In this document: positions 15,870 to 24,555 of the stretch, piece after piece
Position numbering within the stretch: position 1 is the first letter of the stretch
Layout of the letters: each line of letters opens with the position of its first letter
Assembly: GCA_002336805.1 (NCBI GenBank)
Contig: DDEZ01000011.1
Span: 620,001-684,000 of the forward strand
Direction of reading: 5' to 3'
Length of the DNA: 64,000 bases
Source of the DNA: Bacteroidetes bacterium UBA1941
GTDB lineage: Bacteria; Bacteroidota; Bacteroidia; Chitinophagales; LD1
Notes under the pieces: generated by a model
The model's database searches: none
What the model saw: only the letters and a program-made list of their open reading frames with translations
Told to the model about the DNA's origin: nothing
Position numbers and translations under genes: made by a program

Positions 15870-17450
15870 ATGAGACCTATTGTACTTTTCGCCCTGTTGT
15901 TTGTTTGCTCAGCTGTGCAGGGGCAGCGGTATGCTGATATTAGCGCTAATAATATCAAGGCGACTTTCAGTTCAGGGGGCGTGTTTTATATGATAGATAC
16001 GGGACGAAATGGCAACTACTCTCATTATGAAGTGCCGAATGGATCTGGACGCTCCACTATTTTTGCAGCGGGGCCCTGGCTAATGGGGCTCGATACCTAT
16101 CATCAACTAAGGGGAGCCTTTAACAGATATGAGCCTGACGGTGATTTTCAGTTTGGCCCCGTCGCTTCGGATCATCTGATCTATGATAGCAGCTATATGC
16201 GTGTCTATCCTATAAAGTATGGCGAAATCAGGAATCACATAGTGCACTACCACGATGCTGGCTATGTACCATCTCAGCATATCCTGGACTGGCCTGGGAA
16301 CGGTGATACAACAGAGCCGATGATCATCGCCCCGTTCATAGATCTAAATGGTAATGGCCGATACGAGCCGATGTTAGGTGACTACCCTGATATCTGCGGT
16401 GACGATGCCATCTTTATGATCCTGAATGATTCTATGGGAAGCCATAATGGTTTTTGTGGTAGAATGTTTAGCGAAATACATATACTGGCGTATTCATTTG
16501 ACGTGCCACCTGATAGCATACTGTACAATACAACTTTTCTCCGCATCAAGATCATCAGTAGAGCCACAGAATTGTTTAAAGGTGTGCGGTTCTCAATGTT
16601 TTTTGATACAGATATAGGTTGTCCATATAATGATCGAATAGGTTGTGATACTGCGCTCAATAGCTACTTTGGATATAATGATCCAGATATACCAGATGCA
16701 GGGAATAACATATGCTATGGACCTCCCGGATATGGTCGCTTAAAAGTGGCGCAAGGGTTTACTTTCCTGAATCACAAGATGACAGCTTACAGTAGTACCG
16801 GTGGTGATCCAATGCAGAAGAGCATAACTTGTGGGAATATCTATAACTGGCAAAATGGGAAATGGGCAGATGGGACGCCCATGACCGTAGGTGGAAATGG
16901 TTATGGTACCAGCACGCAGAATATCAAATACATATATCCCGGCGATCCGCGAGATTCCACCCAATGGTCAGAATTATTTACCCAAAACGGCACTACAATC
17001 GCTGCAAACGATAGACGAGCTGTGGGAAGTATATCATTTGATTCGTTAGCTCCCGGCCAGTCGTATACAGTGGATATGGCCCTCTTTACAGCCATTGCAG
17101 ATAGTACAGCATCCCGACTCGCTGAGATCGGTGTATTGAAGGACGGAATAAGGAGTATTCAACACCTATATGATCGAGGGATGACCTGTTATTCTACATC
17201 GGTGACAAGTAGTGTGCCTATGATAGGGACAGATCAACTCTACATTTACCCGGTACCAGCCATATCTTCGCTCTACCTCAGCGAGAGTGTGGAGGGCGTA
17301 AGCTGCACCATTATAGATGTGACAGGCAAGGAGTATCCAGCGAAGGTCAATGACCGACGTCTCGATATATCCGGCCTGGCGGCTGGTGTTTATCTTTTGC
17401 AAATATCTGATGGCGCCTCCGGAAGAAATATTCGCTTTGTAAAGGAGTAA
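15870..17450 (+). CDS. T9SS-secreted protein of unknown function
   Basis: 526 residues with a signal peptide (MRPIVLFALLFVCSAVQGQ) and a C-terminal type A sorting domain (LYIYPVPAISSLYLSE ... LDISGLAAGVYLLQIS ... RFVKE). The ~430-residue middle is unassigned. It begins with an ANNIKATFSSGGVFYMID motif and contains Asp/Asn-rich loops (IDLNGNGRYEPMLGDYPD) that look like calcium sites, and a segment with FDTDIGCPYNDRIGCDTALNSYFGYN. This arrangement (ISANNVKA..., 'D.DGNG.Y.P..GDYP') recurs in uncharacterised Bacteroidota surface proteins. Codon use is slightly more AT-rich than in the flanking genes. A well-formed promoter sits 18 nt upstream and the gene is probably monocistronic. Confidence 0.82.
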   Translation: MRPIVLFALLFVCSAVQGQRYADISANNIKATFSSGGVFYMIDTGRNGNYSHYEVPNGSGRSTIFAAGPWLMGLDTYHQLRGAFNRYEPDGDFQFGPVASDHLIYDSSYMRVYPIKYGEIRNHIVHYHDAGYVPSQHILDWPGNGDTTEPMIIAPFIDLNGNGRYEPMLGDYPDICGDDAIFMILNDSMGSHNGFCGRMFSEIHILAYSFDVPPDSILYNTTFLRIKIISRATELFKGVRFSMFFDTDIGCPYNDRIGCDTALNSYFGYNDPDIPDAGNNICYGPPGYGRLKVAQGFTFLNHKMTAYSSTGGDPMQKSITCGNIYNWQNGKWADGTPMTVGGNGYGTSTQNIKYIYPGDPRDSTQWSELFTQNGTTIAANDRRAVGSISFDSLAPGQSYTVDMALFTAIADSTASRLAEIGVLKDGIRSIQHLYDRGMTCYSTSVTSSVPMIGTDQLYIYPVPAISSLYLSESVEGVSCTIIDVTGKEYPAKVNDRRLDISGLAAGVYLLQISDGASGRNIRFVKE

Positions 17451-17517
17451 AGACACTGTCTGTTAAAAATCACTGCCGCTGAATCTGCGGAAATCCGTTA
17501 TTTGCAGTCAGTAATCC

Positions 17518-17697
17518 ATGCAGGCAATGAAAGATAAGACTTCCATTCTCATCATAGCTATCGTACTTGTAGCGCTTATCATATTTGTATATAAATATAG
17601 CGTACCTGAGCCGGGAGACCGCATAGGGCCACCGGTAAAGGACACGACCTCTGTCGTGCTCGACTCTACGAGCCATAGTGTGACGATAGAAAAGTAA
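17518..17697 (+). CDS. Small single-pass membrane protein (59 aa)
   Basis: A 59-codon ORF in the gap between two T9SS cargo genes. It encodes a basic start (MQAMKDK), one strong transmembrane helix (TSILIIAIVLVALIIFVYKY) and a polar Ser/Thr/Asp-rich tail of ~30 residues (GPPVKDTTSVVLDSTSHSVTIEK). Codon choice (ATA, GTA, CTT) is like the neighbours. It stops 5 nt before the convergent lysyl oxidase gene ends. No family is recognised and no strong -7 box is seen. The clean helix and tail make it a better candidate than the overlapping antisense frame. Confidence 0.5.
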   Translation: MQAMKDKTSILIIAIVLVALIIFVYKYSVPEPGDRIGPPVKDTTSVVLDSTSHSVTIEK

Positions 17698-17702
17698 CCC
17701 CC

Positions 17703-20129
17703 CTAGCGGCTGATCACAAATCGCTTTGTGACGGAGGTGCCCGCCAGATTGATCTGCATGAGGTAGACGCCTGCTGCCTCATCTGTCATATCAAAGTGTA
17801 CTTTATTGCTCAGCCCATCAAAGTGTCTGTCCTCATAGACCGTTTTGCCTACAGCATCATAGATGTGTATCGCTGCGCCATAGAGTGACTGGCCTGTGGT
17901 ATATAGCTCAAATGATCCGCTGGACGGATTGGGTATGATACGGAGGTCTGTGGCGCTAAGGATGTCTCTGACGCCTACACCTGTAGTGTCTACCAGGTGC
18001 TGAGTGACACAGGCATCGCGCCTGAGGCCCAGTACCTGTTGGTAGTCCTCATTAGCTACATCTATCACACTGGCTATACAGATGGTACTATCCGCGAGGT
18101 GGCTATAGTAGACCCGCAGGAAATTGAGCGGCGCCAGCTGCTTGAATAGTGCCTGGTCTTCACTGCTCAGCTCGGTGATATGGCCCGTGGCTGAATGGTG
18201 GATGACCGGTGTATAGTTGCCGATGGCCAGATTGGCGGTAGAGTCTACTGTGATGCCGCTGAGTTTCAGCTCATAGCCCATCACCTTGCAGAGAGGGTTG
18301 TAGACGCTGAGGTCTACATAGTGCTGCTGCCAGTTTACATTACCTATGCCAAAAACGACCGAGTCCAGCGGGTTATAGACATTATACGGGAACTCACACA
18401 GGTGCTGCGAACTCTGAGGATTATTCAGCGTGGTCAGGGTGCTATCCATTTTGCGCAGACAGCCATTCAGGCGCGCAGCATCCACTACGGTGATGTGACC
18501 GTCGCCATTCAGGTCATTGCACGAGGTGGTAGCGAGTGTCTCTGCAGTCATACCATTCAGGTACAGATTTAGGTCTGCAGGGTCGCGTTGCACATTTGTA
18601 TTGAGATCGCCGCGTACAGCACTGCCGCCACAAGTATGTGCGCAGTCCAGCACAGCATTGCCAAAGGTATCACCAGCGCAGTCTACATAGGCCGGGCAGG
18701 CGGGTAATGTGTCGAAGTATTTTTGACCATTGGGGCCATAGTACAGGCGGAGGCATACCTGAGACCAGTTATTGTCATAGCGGGACTCTGAGTGACCCAG
18801 CTTGTCCGGAGATCGGTCCCAGTTGACACGCACCACCAGGGTATATTTGCCTGTATCGATCTGAGTAATGTCTATCCACTGACAGGCGAGTCCCGAGCTA
18901 TAGATATCCCCGCAGCCCGCGGTGATACCCATATTGGCACAGGAGAATTTGCCCGTACCGCCACCGCTACACTCCAGGTCCAGTACACAGAATCCATTTT
19001 TGAATCCTACCTGTACCTGCTGGTTATTCTGATCATAGAGCAGATACTCTGCATAGCCTACATAGTGCCAGTGCTGATGGCACGGATCCCATACGAACTG
19101 ATGCCCCACAGTATCCGGCGCTCCGATGAAGTAATCCTGAGTACCAATATTGCGGATATGCGTGCTGAAACGCAGCAAGCGGCGGTGACCATAGCCTGCG
19201 AGGCAGCCCTCGGTCACATAGCAGTCCCCGTTGGCCACATTCAGCGTGTCGAGATACATAGAGTTCTTCAGCTCTATACCATCTATTGCGAGGTCCGGTG
19301 CAGGGCATAGCGGACTAGGCGGGTATACACAGGTGGTATCCGGGATGGTAGCGAGTGGATTAAAGTTGCAGGAAGCAGAATCCATGCATCCCTTGATAGG
19401 CCCCTCAAAGGTGATGCGCCAGTTGATCCAATGGTGTGCGCAGCTGGTGTCATACTGGCCTATACGGATGTAGTACGTGCGGCCAGCCTGCATAGCGCCG
19501 GATACGAGAGAGAGATAGTTGGGACAGTTGTCATCATTATACATGATGGTGCCCTGGTTGTCATTAGTATACACCAGGCCTACACAGTGGTCATACACGT
19601 AGATCTTAGTATCACAGGTATTGCCCATGGCGCAGGTGAAAATATTATAGAGGCCGGAGGAGTCTGGCGTGTAGGTATACCAGGTGTCCGGACCAGCGGC
19701 GCGGATGGTATCGTTTTTAGTAGCTACGATAGCATTGTTGCAATCGTGGCCTGCCTGGCAATTGAATAAGGTGGTCTCGGCGCGGCCGAAGCTGCCACCA
19801 GATACGACTGTGACTCCGTTCAGTTTGACCAGATAGGAGCCCTGGCCGTAGTTGCAGCAGATGCCATCGCCATAGGCGTCAAAAATGGTAAAGCGAAGGC
19901 ACATAGATGTATCTACGCATATCGTATCGCTATTCACGGTACCGCTATCTATCAGGGCGTTGGTCACATCATTGTGCAGGCTCCAGTGGGTTTCCTGAGG
20001 AAACTGGTCAGGAGTGATACTTACTATCACCTGTTTGTAAGCAGCAGAGCAGGGATTGGCGGCGCTGGCACTTTGCAGAAACAGGCAAAAAATAAAGAGC
20101 GGGAGGAGTAGTCTTTTTACCATAGTCAT
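17703..20129 (-). CDS. T9SS-secreted lysyl oxidase homologue with dockerin-like module
   Basis: 808 residues. Signal peptide 1-23; N-terminal beta-rich region; a PPC-like domain around 125-245 (DTWYTYTPDSSGLYNIFTC); a short GCMDSASCNFNP segment; then a lysyl oxidase domain (~277-462). In it the copper motif HxHxH is intact (H351, H353, H355 in DPCHQHWHY). The residues aligning with the lysine and tyrosine that form the LTQ cofactor in animal LOX are present: K377 in GFKNGFC (animal GHKASFC) and Y410 in GDIYSSGLACQWIDIT (animal YDTYGADIDCQWIDIT). A dockerin-like pair of calcium loops (507-557, DLNGDGHITVVDAARL) and a T9SS sorting domain (IIPNPSSGSFELY ... AGVYLMQI) follow. Known LOX oxidises peptidyl lysine to allysine for cross-linking. 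The bacterial substrate is unknown. A downstream ATG two codons in (MVKRLL) is an equally good start. Confidence 0.88.
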   Translation of the reverse strand: MTMVKRLLLPLFIFCLFLQSASAANPCSAAYKQVIVSITPDQFPQETHWSLHNDVTNALIDSGTVNSDTICVDTSMCLRFTIFDAYGDGICCNYGQGSYLVKLNGVTVVSGGSFGRAETTLFNCQAGHDCNNAIVATKNDTIRAAGPDTWYTYTPDSSGLYNIFTCAMGNTCDTKIYVYDHCVGLVYTNDNQGTIMYNDDNCPNYLSLVSGAMQAGRTYYIRIGQYDTSCAHHWINWRITFEGPIKGCMDSASCNFNPLATIPDTTCVYPPSPLCPAPDLAIDGIELKNSMYLDTLNVANGDCYVTEGCLAGYGHRRLLRFSTHIRNIGTQDYFIGAPDTVGHQFVWDPCHQHWHYVGYAEYLLYDQNNQQVQVGFKNGFCVLDLECSGGGTGKFSCANMGITAGCGDIYSSGLACQWIDITQIDTGKYTLVVRVNWDRSPDKLGHSESRYDNNWSQVCLRLYYGPNGQKYFDTLPACPAYVDCAGDTFGNAVLDCAHTCGGSAVRGDLNTNVQRDPADLNLYLNGMTAETLATTSCNDLNGDGHITVVDAARLNGCLRKMDSTLTTLNNPQSSQHLCEFPYNVYNPLDSVVFGIGNVNWQQHYVDLSVYNPLCKVMGYELKLSGITVDSTANLAIGNYTPVIHHSATGHITELSSEDQALFKQLAPLNFLRVYYSHLADSTICIASVIDVANEDYQQVLGLRRDACVTQHLVDTTGVGVRDILSATDLRIIPNPSSGSFELYTTGQSLYGAAIHIYDAVGKTVYEDRHFDGLSNKVHFDMTDEAAGVYLMQINLAGTSVTKRFVISR

Positions 20130-20170
20130 GGATTTAGCTGACTCAAGATAGATATTAATCTATAGGCTGC

Positions 20171-20206
20171 AAAAAATAAAAGGGCAGGGTGTACACCACC
20201 CTGCCC
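20171..20206 (-). terminator. Rho-independent terminator of the low-complexity gene
   Basis: Minus strand: GGGCAGGGTG / CACCCTGCCC, 10-bp stem with 5-nt loop, followed by TTTTATTTTTT. It lies directly after the stop at 20230. Confidence 0.85.
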
Positions 20207-20229
20207 CGGCTACAAATGAGCAGCAGCAT

Positions 20230-21741
20230 TTATTTGCGTGATGATGATTTGCCCTTAGAGCCCCTCTTAGAGGAAGAGCCAGCCGAAGGTCCTGAAGAAG
20301 ATGACCCTGATGAGGAGCCATATCCTGATGAACTGGATCTGCCCATACCCCTGCTGGAGCGTGAGGTAGATATATCATCAGCATCCTCATCCATTTCGCT
20401 ATCTACATCATACTCGTCGTAGTTGTCATAGCGTTCGTCATTTTCATCTTCGCCCATACCCTGACGGCCACGGTCGTTATAGTTCTGGTCATCGCCGTAC
20501 TCGTCATACTGATCATCATAGTCGTTTGAGCGGCTATAGCTGCCTGAGCGGTCATAGTTGCCATTGGATGGCTCATTGTCATCCCAGTAGCGGTCGCTGT
20601 ATTGGCTGTTGTAGCCGCCGTTGCTAGTACCATATTGGTCAGAGCGTGATGAGCTGCGGTCATTGCCACGGCCATAGTCGCTCTGAGAGTATGACTGGTC
20701 GTTGCCACGGTTGCCAGTGCCACGATCGTTGTAACCTCCACCTGAGTACTGGCCACCGCCGCTCATATTGCTATACTGATTGCGACCCCAGTCGCCACGA
20801 CCTGACTGCTCGCGCTGACCATAGGTGCCAGCTCCATCATTATATCCTGAGCCTTCATTCCTGCGGCCTTGATCCTGCCACTGGTCACGCTGAGAGCGAT
20901 TGGTATTACTATTACCATGCTGATCATAGTCAGCGTAGCGATCGTTACGTGTATTGTAGCCACCACGCTCATAATCATTGTTGCCGCCTTGGTTGCGACC
21001 ACCTTGAGATCCCTGGCCACCCCAGTTCTGACGACCCTGATTGCCGTATTGGCCATAGTCCTGCTGCTGGTTGCGGCCACCACCCTGGCCATACTGGCCT
21101 TGCTGGTTACCTTGCCAGCCGCCTTGGCCATATTGACCTTGCTGGCCGTATTGGCCTTGACCACCTTGACCATATTGACCCTGATTGCCTTGCCACCCTT
21201 GATTGTATTGGCCCTGGCCTCCACGGTTGCCTTGATTATACTGACCTTGTTGATTGCCGTACTGTGAACCTTGGTTTTGACCACCATGACCTACGTACTG
21301 ACCATAGTCATTGTAGTCCTGCTGGCCCCAGCCACTCTGATTGCCGCCTTGATGGTTTTGCCAGCCTTGGCGGTTTTCTTGTGTCCCATAGGAGCCACCT
21401 TGGTTGTATTGGCCCTGATTGCCATATTGCTGTCCGGCATTGCCTTGGCTGTACTGTCCGTACTGACCTTGTGAGCTTCCTTGTCCTTGTGAGCTGGATT
21501 TGCCCTGAGGTTGCTCAGAAGACTTTGACGTTTTGCCTGCAGATTGGGACTTTGAGGATGAGCCTTTCATTTCAGAAGTTCCCTGAGATGATTCCGATCC
21601 CATCATATCTGTCTGATCGGCTTTGCCGCTGTTTTTAGATGAGGTGGATTTAGGGGATTGTTTAGAAGAGGTAGTTGAAGATGTAGATGAACTTTTGGAG
21701 CCCTTTGCCGAGGCACCTTTGGATTTTTCCTTGTTTTCCAT
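20230..21741 (-). CDS. Long low-complexity, prion-like disordered protein
   Basis: 503 residues and almost entirely disordered, with no catalytic fold and no signal peptide. Blocks in order: Lys/Ser-rich basic N-terminus (~1-85); Gln/Gly/Asn/Tyr-rich core (~90-270) built of units such as GQYNQG, GQYGQ, GGWQGNQ; an Arg/Asp/Tyr/Gly mixed region; a strongly acidic stretch (DENDERYDNYDEYDVDSEMDEDADD split by Tyr); a Ser/Gly run; and a basic tail (SSKRGSKGKSSSRK). Tyr regularly spaced in Gly/Gln/Ser context is like FUS-type prion-like domains. A condensate scaffold, stress or nucleic-acid-binding role is possible, but that is inference. Start at MENKEK (21741); an in-frame codon at 21828 would add a non-low-complexity stretch overlapping the promoter. 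Codons are ordinary for this genome. A terminator follows and an operator-like promoter precedes. Confidence 0.75.
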   Translation of the reverse strand: MENKEKSKGASAKGSKSSSTSSTTSSKQSPKSTSSKNSGKADQTDMMGSESSQGTSEMKGSSSKSQSAGKTSKSSEQPQGKSSSQGQGSSQGQYGQYSQGNAGQQYGNQGQYNQGGSYGTQENRQGWQNHQGGNQSGWGQQDYNDYGQYVGHGGQNQGSQYGNQQGQYNQGNRGGQGQYNQGWQGNQGQYGQGGQGQYGQQGQYGQGGWQGNQQGQYGQGGGRNQQQDYGQYGNQGRQNWGGQGSQGGRNQGGNNDYERGGYNTRNDRYADYDQHGNSNTNRSQRDQWQDQGRRNEGSGYNDGAGTYGQREQSGRGDWGRNQYSNMSGGGQYSGGGYNDRGTGNRGNDQSYSQSDYGRGNDRSSSRSDQYGTSNGGYNSQYSDRYWDDNEPSNGNYDRSGSYSRSNDYDDQYDEYGDDQNYNDRGRQGMGEDENDERYDNYDEYDVDSEMDEDADDISTSRSSRGMGRSSSSGYGSSSGSSSSGPSAGSSSKRGSKGKSSSRK

Positions 21742-21835
21742 GACGTTTAGTTTTTTGTTTATTGGAATACAGGATGGCTCCAAAGCATATGCCACGCAAT
21801 TTATTTTTGCGATAGAATTGTCAGACAAATCATTG

Positions 21836-21877
21836 CAAAAATATGGGCAAAAGATTCCTTTTGCCAGCTGGGCAAAA
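21836..21877 (-). promoter_or_regulatory. Promoter with three alternating TTTTGCC half-sites
   Basis: On the minus strand a perfect -7 box TATTTTTG (21836-21843) is preceded, only 2 nt upstream, by three half-sites. Read on the plus strand these are GGCAAAAG (21846-21853), CTTTTGCC (21858-21865) and GGCAAAA (21871-21877). Each neighbouring pair forms a perfect inverted repeat with 4- or 5-nt spacers. The array covers the -33 position, typical of an operator or activator site controlling the low-complexity gene whose ATG is ~95 nt downstream. Confidence 0.55.
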
Positions 21878-21966
21878 CAATGCGGGCTGTATAGAAAAGT
21901 GTATGTAGAAATATCGCCTGAAACGGGAAATACGACGATTTCGCAACTGAAGTGTAAGCGCTGCTA

Positions 21967-22413
21967 CTACTGGTAGTTTACGAGCTCGACGTCAAATATC
22001 AGGCATGTATTGCCGGGTATACTGCCGCTGCCATAGGCACCGTAACCCAGTAATGACGGGATGAGCAATTTGGCTTTGCCCCCCTTCTTCATGAGTGGTA
22101 TGCCCTCTTGCCAGCCAGGGATTGTATTGGACAAAGTCAGACGAGCAGGACTACCACTGACAGACTGGTCGAAGATGGTCCCATTAGTAAAGTAACCGGT
22201 ATAGTTGACCCATACTGTAGATGTAACTGTGGGACTGCCACCTGTGCCCGTCTGCGTCTCTACGTAGTATAGACCATTGGGCTCAGCTACTGCAGTGAGG
22301 CCTTTGTCGCTGATGTATTTTTTTAGGATGGCATCGTCTTTATCGTTCTGGCTTTTGCCGCAGCCCATGAGGAGTATCAGCGGAAATATGAAGAGGTATA
22401 TTGTCTTGCGCAT
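21967..22413 (-). CDS. FKBP-type peptidyl-prolyl isomerase lipoprotein
   Basis: 148 residues. Lipoprotein signal MRKTIYLFIFPLILLMGC with Cys18 followed by GKSQ. The FKBP domain follows: YYVETQTGTGGSP, VWVNYTGYFTNGTIFDQS, the pocket segment IPGWQEGIPLMKKGGKAKLLIPSLLGYGAYGSGSIPGNTCLIFDVELV. The pocket residues Y, F/D, W and the YG..GSGSIPxN loop are all present, so it should catalyse prolyl cis-trans isomerisation and assist folding of exported proteins on the periplasmic face. Very common in Bacteroidota, often in several copies. Separate from the acyl-CoA carboxylase genes upstream (about 100 nt gap). Confidence 0.92.
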   Translation of the reverse strand: MRKTIYLFIFPLILLMGCGKSQNDKDDAILKKYISDKGLTAVAEPNGLYYVETQTGTGGSPTVTSTVWVNYTGYFTNGTIFDQSVSGSPARLTLSNTIPGWQEGIPLMKKGGKAKLLIPSLLGYGAYGSGSIPGNTCLIFDVELVNYQ

Positions 22414-22514
22414 TGTCGTAGTGATTTTACTATGGTAATATTATGGCAATAAGAGAAATGATCTTTTGTTTATCGGTGAATGTGGGGTAAATAAAGGTTT
22501 TAACAGCTCAGGAC

Positions 22515-24479
22515 TCACTCCTTCATTTTCAATAGTACCGTATCGGCTTCTACAAATTGTTTGTCTGTCACAAAAACTTCTTCCACCTCGCCGTCACTAT
22601 GCGCCTCTATGGTTGTCTCCATTTTCATCGAGCTCATCACCAGGAGTCCTTTGCCCGCCTGCACTTTGTCTCCCGGCTGTACCAGCACTTTGACCACTTC
22701 TCCCGGCATAGGGGCGGCATAGCCTCCCTGAGCCAAGGCCGCACCGGGTTCTGTGAAGCGAGGGACTGCTCTGAACCTGAATGTACCATAGGCACCACTC
22801 TGCACAAATATCTCTCCCGCGCTCTGTGCGATATAGTAGGACTGCCTGTAGCCATCTATCACGCAGGTGAGCTGGTGGCCGCTCACGGAGACCAGTGCTA
22901 CATCGCGGACATTCTCATTACTGTATACTTCAAATCTATCGGTTGAGACAGATTTATAACTGATGGTTATTTTATCACTGCCTGACTCGATCAGATATGT
23001 CTGTGGCTGATAGGAGATATTGCGCCAACCATTGAGTGAATGAGCGAATACCTGCTGCCCTTTGCGCTGATGCCAGTCATATAGCATCGCTGCTACGACA
23101 GCGCTGTCTCTTCCTTTTTCTGTTGTCTTCCTAGCGTAGCCAGCGTATTCCCGCTCTATCAGTTTCGTATCAAAAGATCCATCTGTAAAGGATGGGTTCA
23201 GCAGGAGCTCTTTCAGGAAGTCTTTATTGGTAGTGAGCCCGAGCACCACCATATGATCCAGGGCATATACCATCCGCTGGATGGCCTCGCTGCGCGTACT
23301 GCCTTTAGAGATGACCTTGGATATGAGAGAGTCGTAAAATACATCTACGCGGCTACCGCTCACTACGCCGCTGTCATACCTTATACCTGTGAGCTGCGGC
23401 TCATGCCAGTATAGTATCTCTCCCGTAGCCGGGAAAAAACTATTCTCAGGATCCTCGGCGCACACGCGGCACTCTATGGAGTGGCCCACCTGCTGCACTG
23501 TATCTGCACTGATAGAAAGCGGCAATCCCTGGGCTACCTCTATCTGCAGGCGTACAAGATCGAGGCCTGTGGTCTCCTCCGTCACGGGGTGCTCTACCTG
23601 CAGCCGCGTATTGACCTCCAGAAAGTAGAAGTTACCCTCTTTGTCGAGGATGAACTCTACCGTGCCGGCATTGTTGTACTGTATTGAGCGGGCTGCTGCT
23701 ACCGCGGCATCTCCCATCTGTTTTCTCTGGTCATCTGTCAGAGATGGCGATGGGCTCTCTTCTATCACTTTCTGGTAGCGCCGCTGCAGCGAGCATTCTC
23801 TGTCGTAAAAGTGCGTATAGTGGCCATGCTTATCGCCAAATATCTGAAACTCGATGTGCTTGGCCGATGGGAAATATTTCTCCATGAGCAGGCTGCCATC
23901 ACCAAAGCTTTTGATGGCTTCGCGGGAGGCTCCTTCGATAGCCGCTGCGAGTTCTGCTGCCTTAGTGACGATGCGCATACCCTTGCCGCCGCCACCAGCA
24001 GAGGCCTTGAGCAGGATAGGGTAGCCTATCTTGTCAGCCTCCTTTTGCAATGTAGCAGGAGATTGATCGGCGCCATTGTATCCCGGCACTACGGGTACCC
24101 CGGCTTTTTTCATCAGTTCCTTAGCTCCGATCTTAGAGCCCATAGCAGTGATCGCAGCTGCTGATGGGCCTATAAAGATGATGCCCTCATCCGCACATCG
24201 CTGTGAGAAGGATGCATTCTCTGACAGGAACCCATATCCGGGGTGGATAGCATCGGCACCTGTCTGCACTGCGGCGGCTATGATCTTGTCCTGCACGAGG
24301 TAGCTCTCTGAGGCGTGTGTACCGCCTATGCAGACAGCCTCATCAGCCACGCGTACAAAAAGCGCATCGCGATCTGCATCAGAGTATACTGCTACAGTGC
24401 TGATGCCCATCTCACGGGCAGTGCGCATCACACGGATCGCTATTTCGCCACGGTTGGCTATGAGTATTTTGCGTATCAT
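22515..24479 (-). CDS. Acyl-CoA carboxylase biotin carboxylase/BCCP subunit (methylcrotonyl-CoA carboxylase alpha-like)
   Basis: 654 residues. Biotin carboxylase part: MIRKILIANRGEIAIRVMR, DAIHPGYGFLSENASF, the ATP-grasp glycine loop KASAGGGGKGMR, EFQIFGDKHG, and EVNTRLQVEHPVTE. A C-terminal biotinyl domain has the lysine in MSSMKMETTIEAHSDG, where most relatives have EAMKM. The fused BC-BCCP layout with a separate carboxyltransferase is that of methylcrotonyl-, propionyl- or geranyl-CoA carboxylases. The linker and partner resemble the MCC type (leucine catabolism) most. It carboxylates biotin with bicarbonate and ATP. The start is placed at MIRKIL as in homologues; an ATG nine codons upstream (24506) is also in frame. 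The carboxyltransferase gene lies 76 nt upstream on the same strand. Confidence 0.92.
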   Translation of the reverse strand: MIRKILIANRGEIAIRVMRTAREMGISTVAVYSDADRDALFVRVADEAVCIGGTHASESYLVQDKIIAAAVQTGADAIHPGYGFLSENASFSQRCADEGIIFIGPSAAAITAMGSKIGAKELMKKAGVPVVPGYNGADQSPATLQKEADKIGYPILLKASAGGGGKGMRIVTKAAELAAAIEGASREAIKSFGDGSLLMEKYFPSAKHIEFQIFGDKHGHYTHFYDRECSLQRRYQKVIEESPSPSLTDDQRKQMGDAAVAAARSIQYNNAGTVEFILDKEGNFYFLEVNTRLQVEHPVTEETTGLDLVRLQIEVAQGLPLSISADTVQQVGHSIECRVCAEDPENSFFPATGEILYWHEPQLTGIRYDSGVVSGSRVDVFYDSLISKVISKGSTRSEAIQRMVYALDHMVVLGLTTNKDFLKELLLNPSFTDGSFDTKLIEREYAGYARKTTEKGRDSAVVAAMLYDWHQRKGQQVFAHSLNGWRNISYQPQTYLIESGSDKITISYKSVSTDRFEVYSNENVRDVALVSVSGHQLTCVIDGYRQSYYIAQSAGEIFVQSGAYGTFRFRAVPRFTEPGAALAQGGYAAPMPGEVVKVLVQPGDKVQAGKGLLVMSSMKMETTIEAHSDGEVEEVFVTDKQFVEADTVLLKMKE

Positions 24480-24555
24480 GTCTGAACTACGATTCTTTTG
24501 ATCCATTAGATTGTTTTGAGAAATACATTATCACCTCAGTCCTTCTTTAAACTTT

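Noticed and set aside
20646..21638. 330-codon plus-strand open frame opposite the low-complexity gene (His/Cys/Asp-rich translation)
   Set aside because: It is the complement of a Gln/Gly/Tyr repeat, which rarely makes stop codons on the opposite strand. The translation has no fold or start signal, while the minus strand has promoter and terminator.
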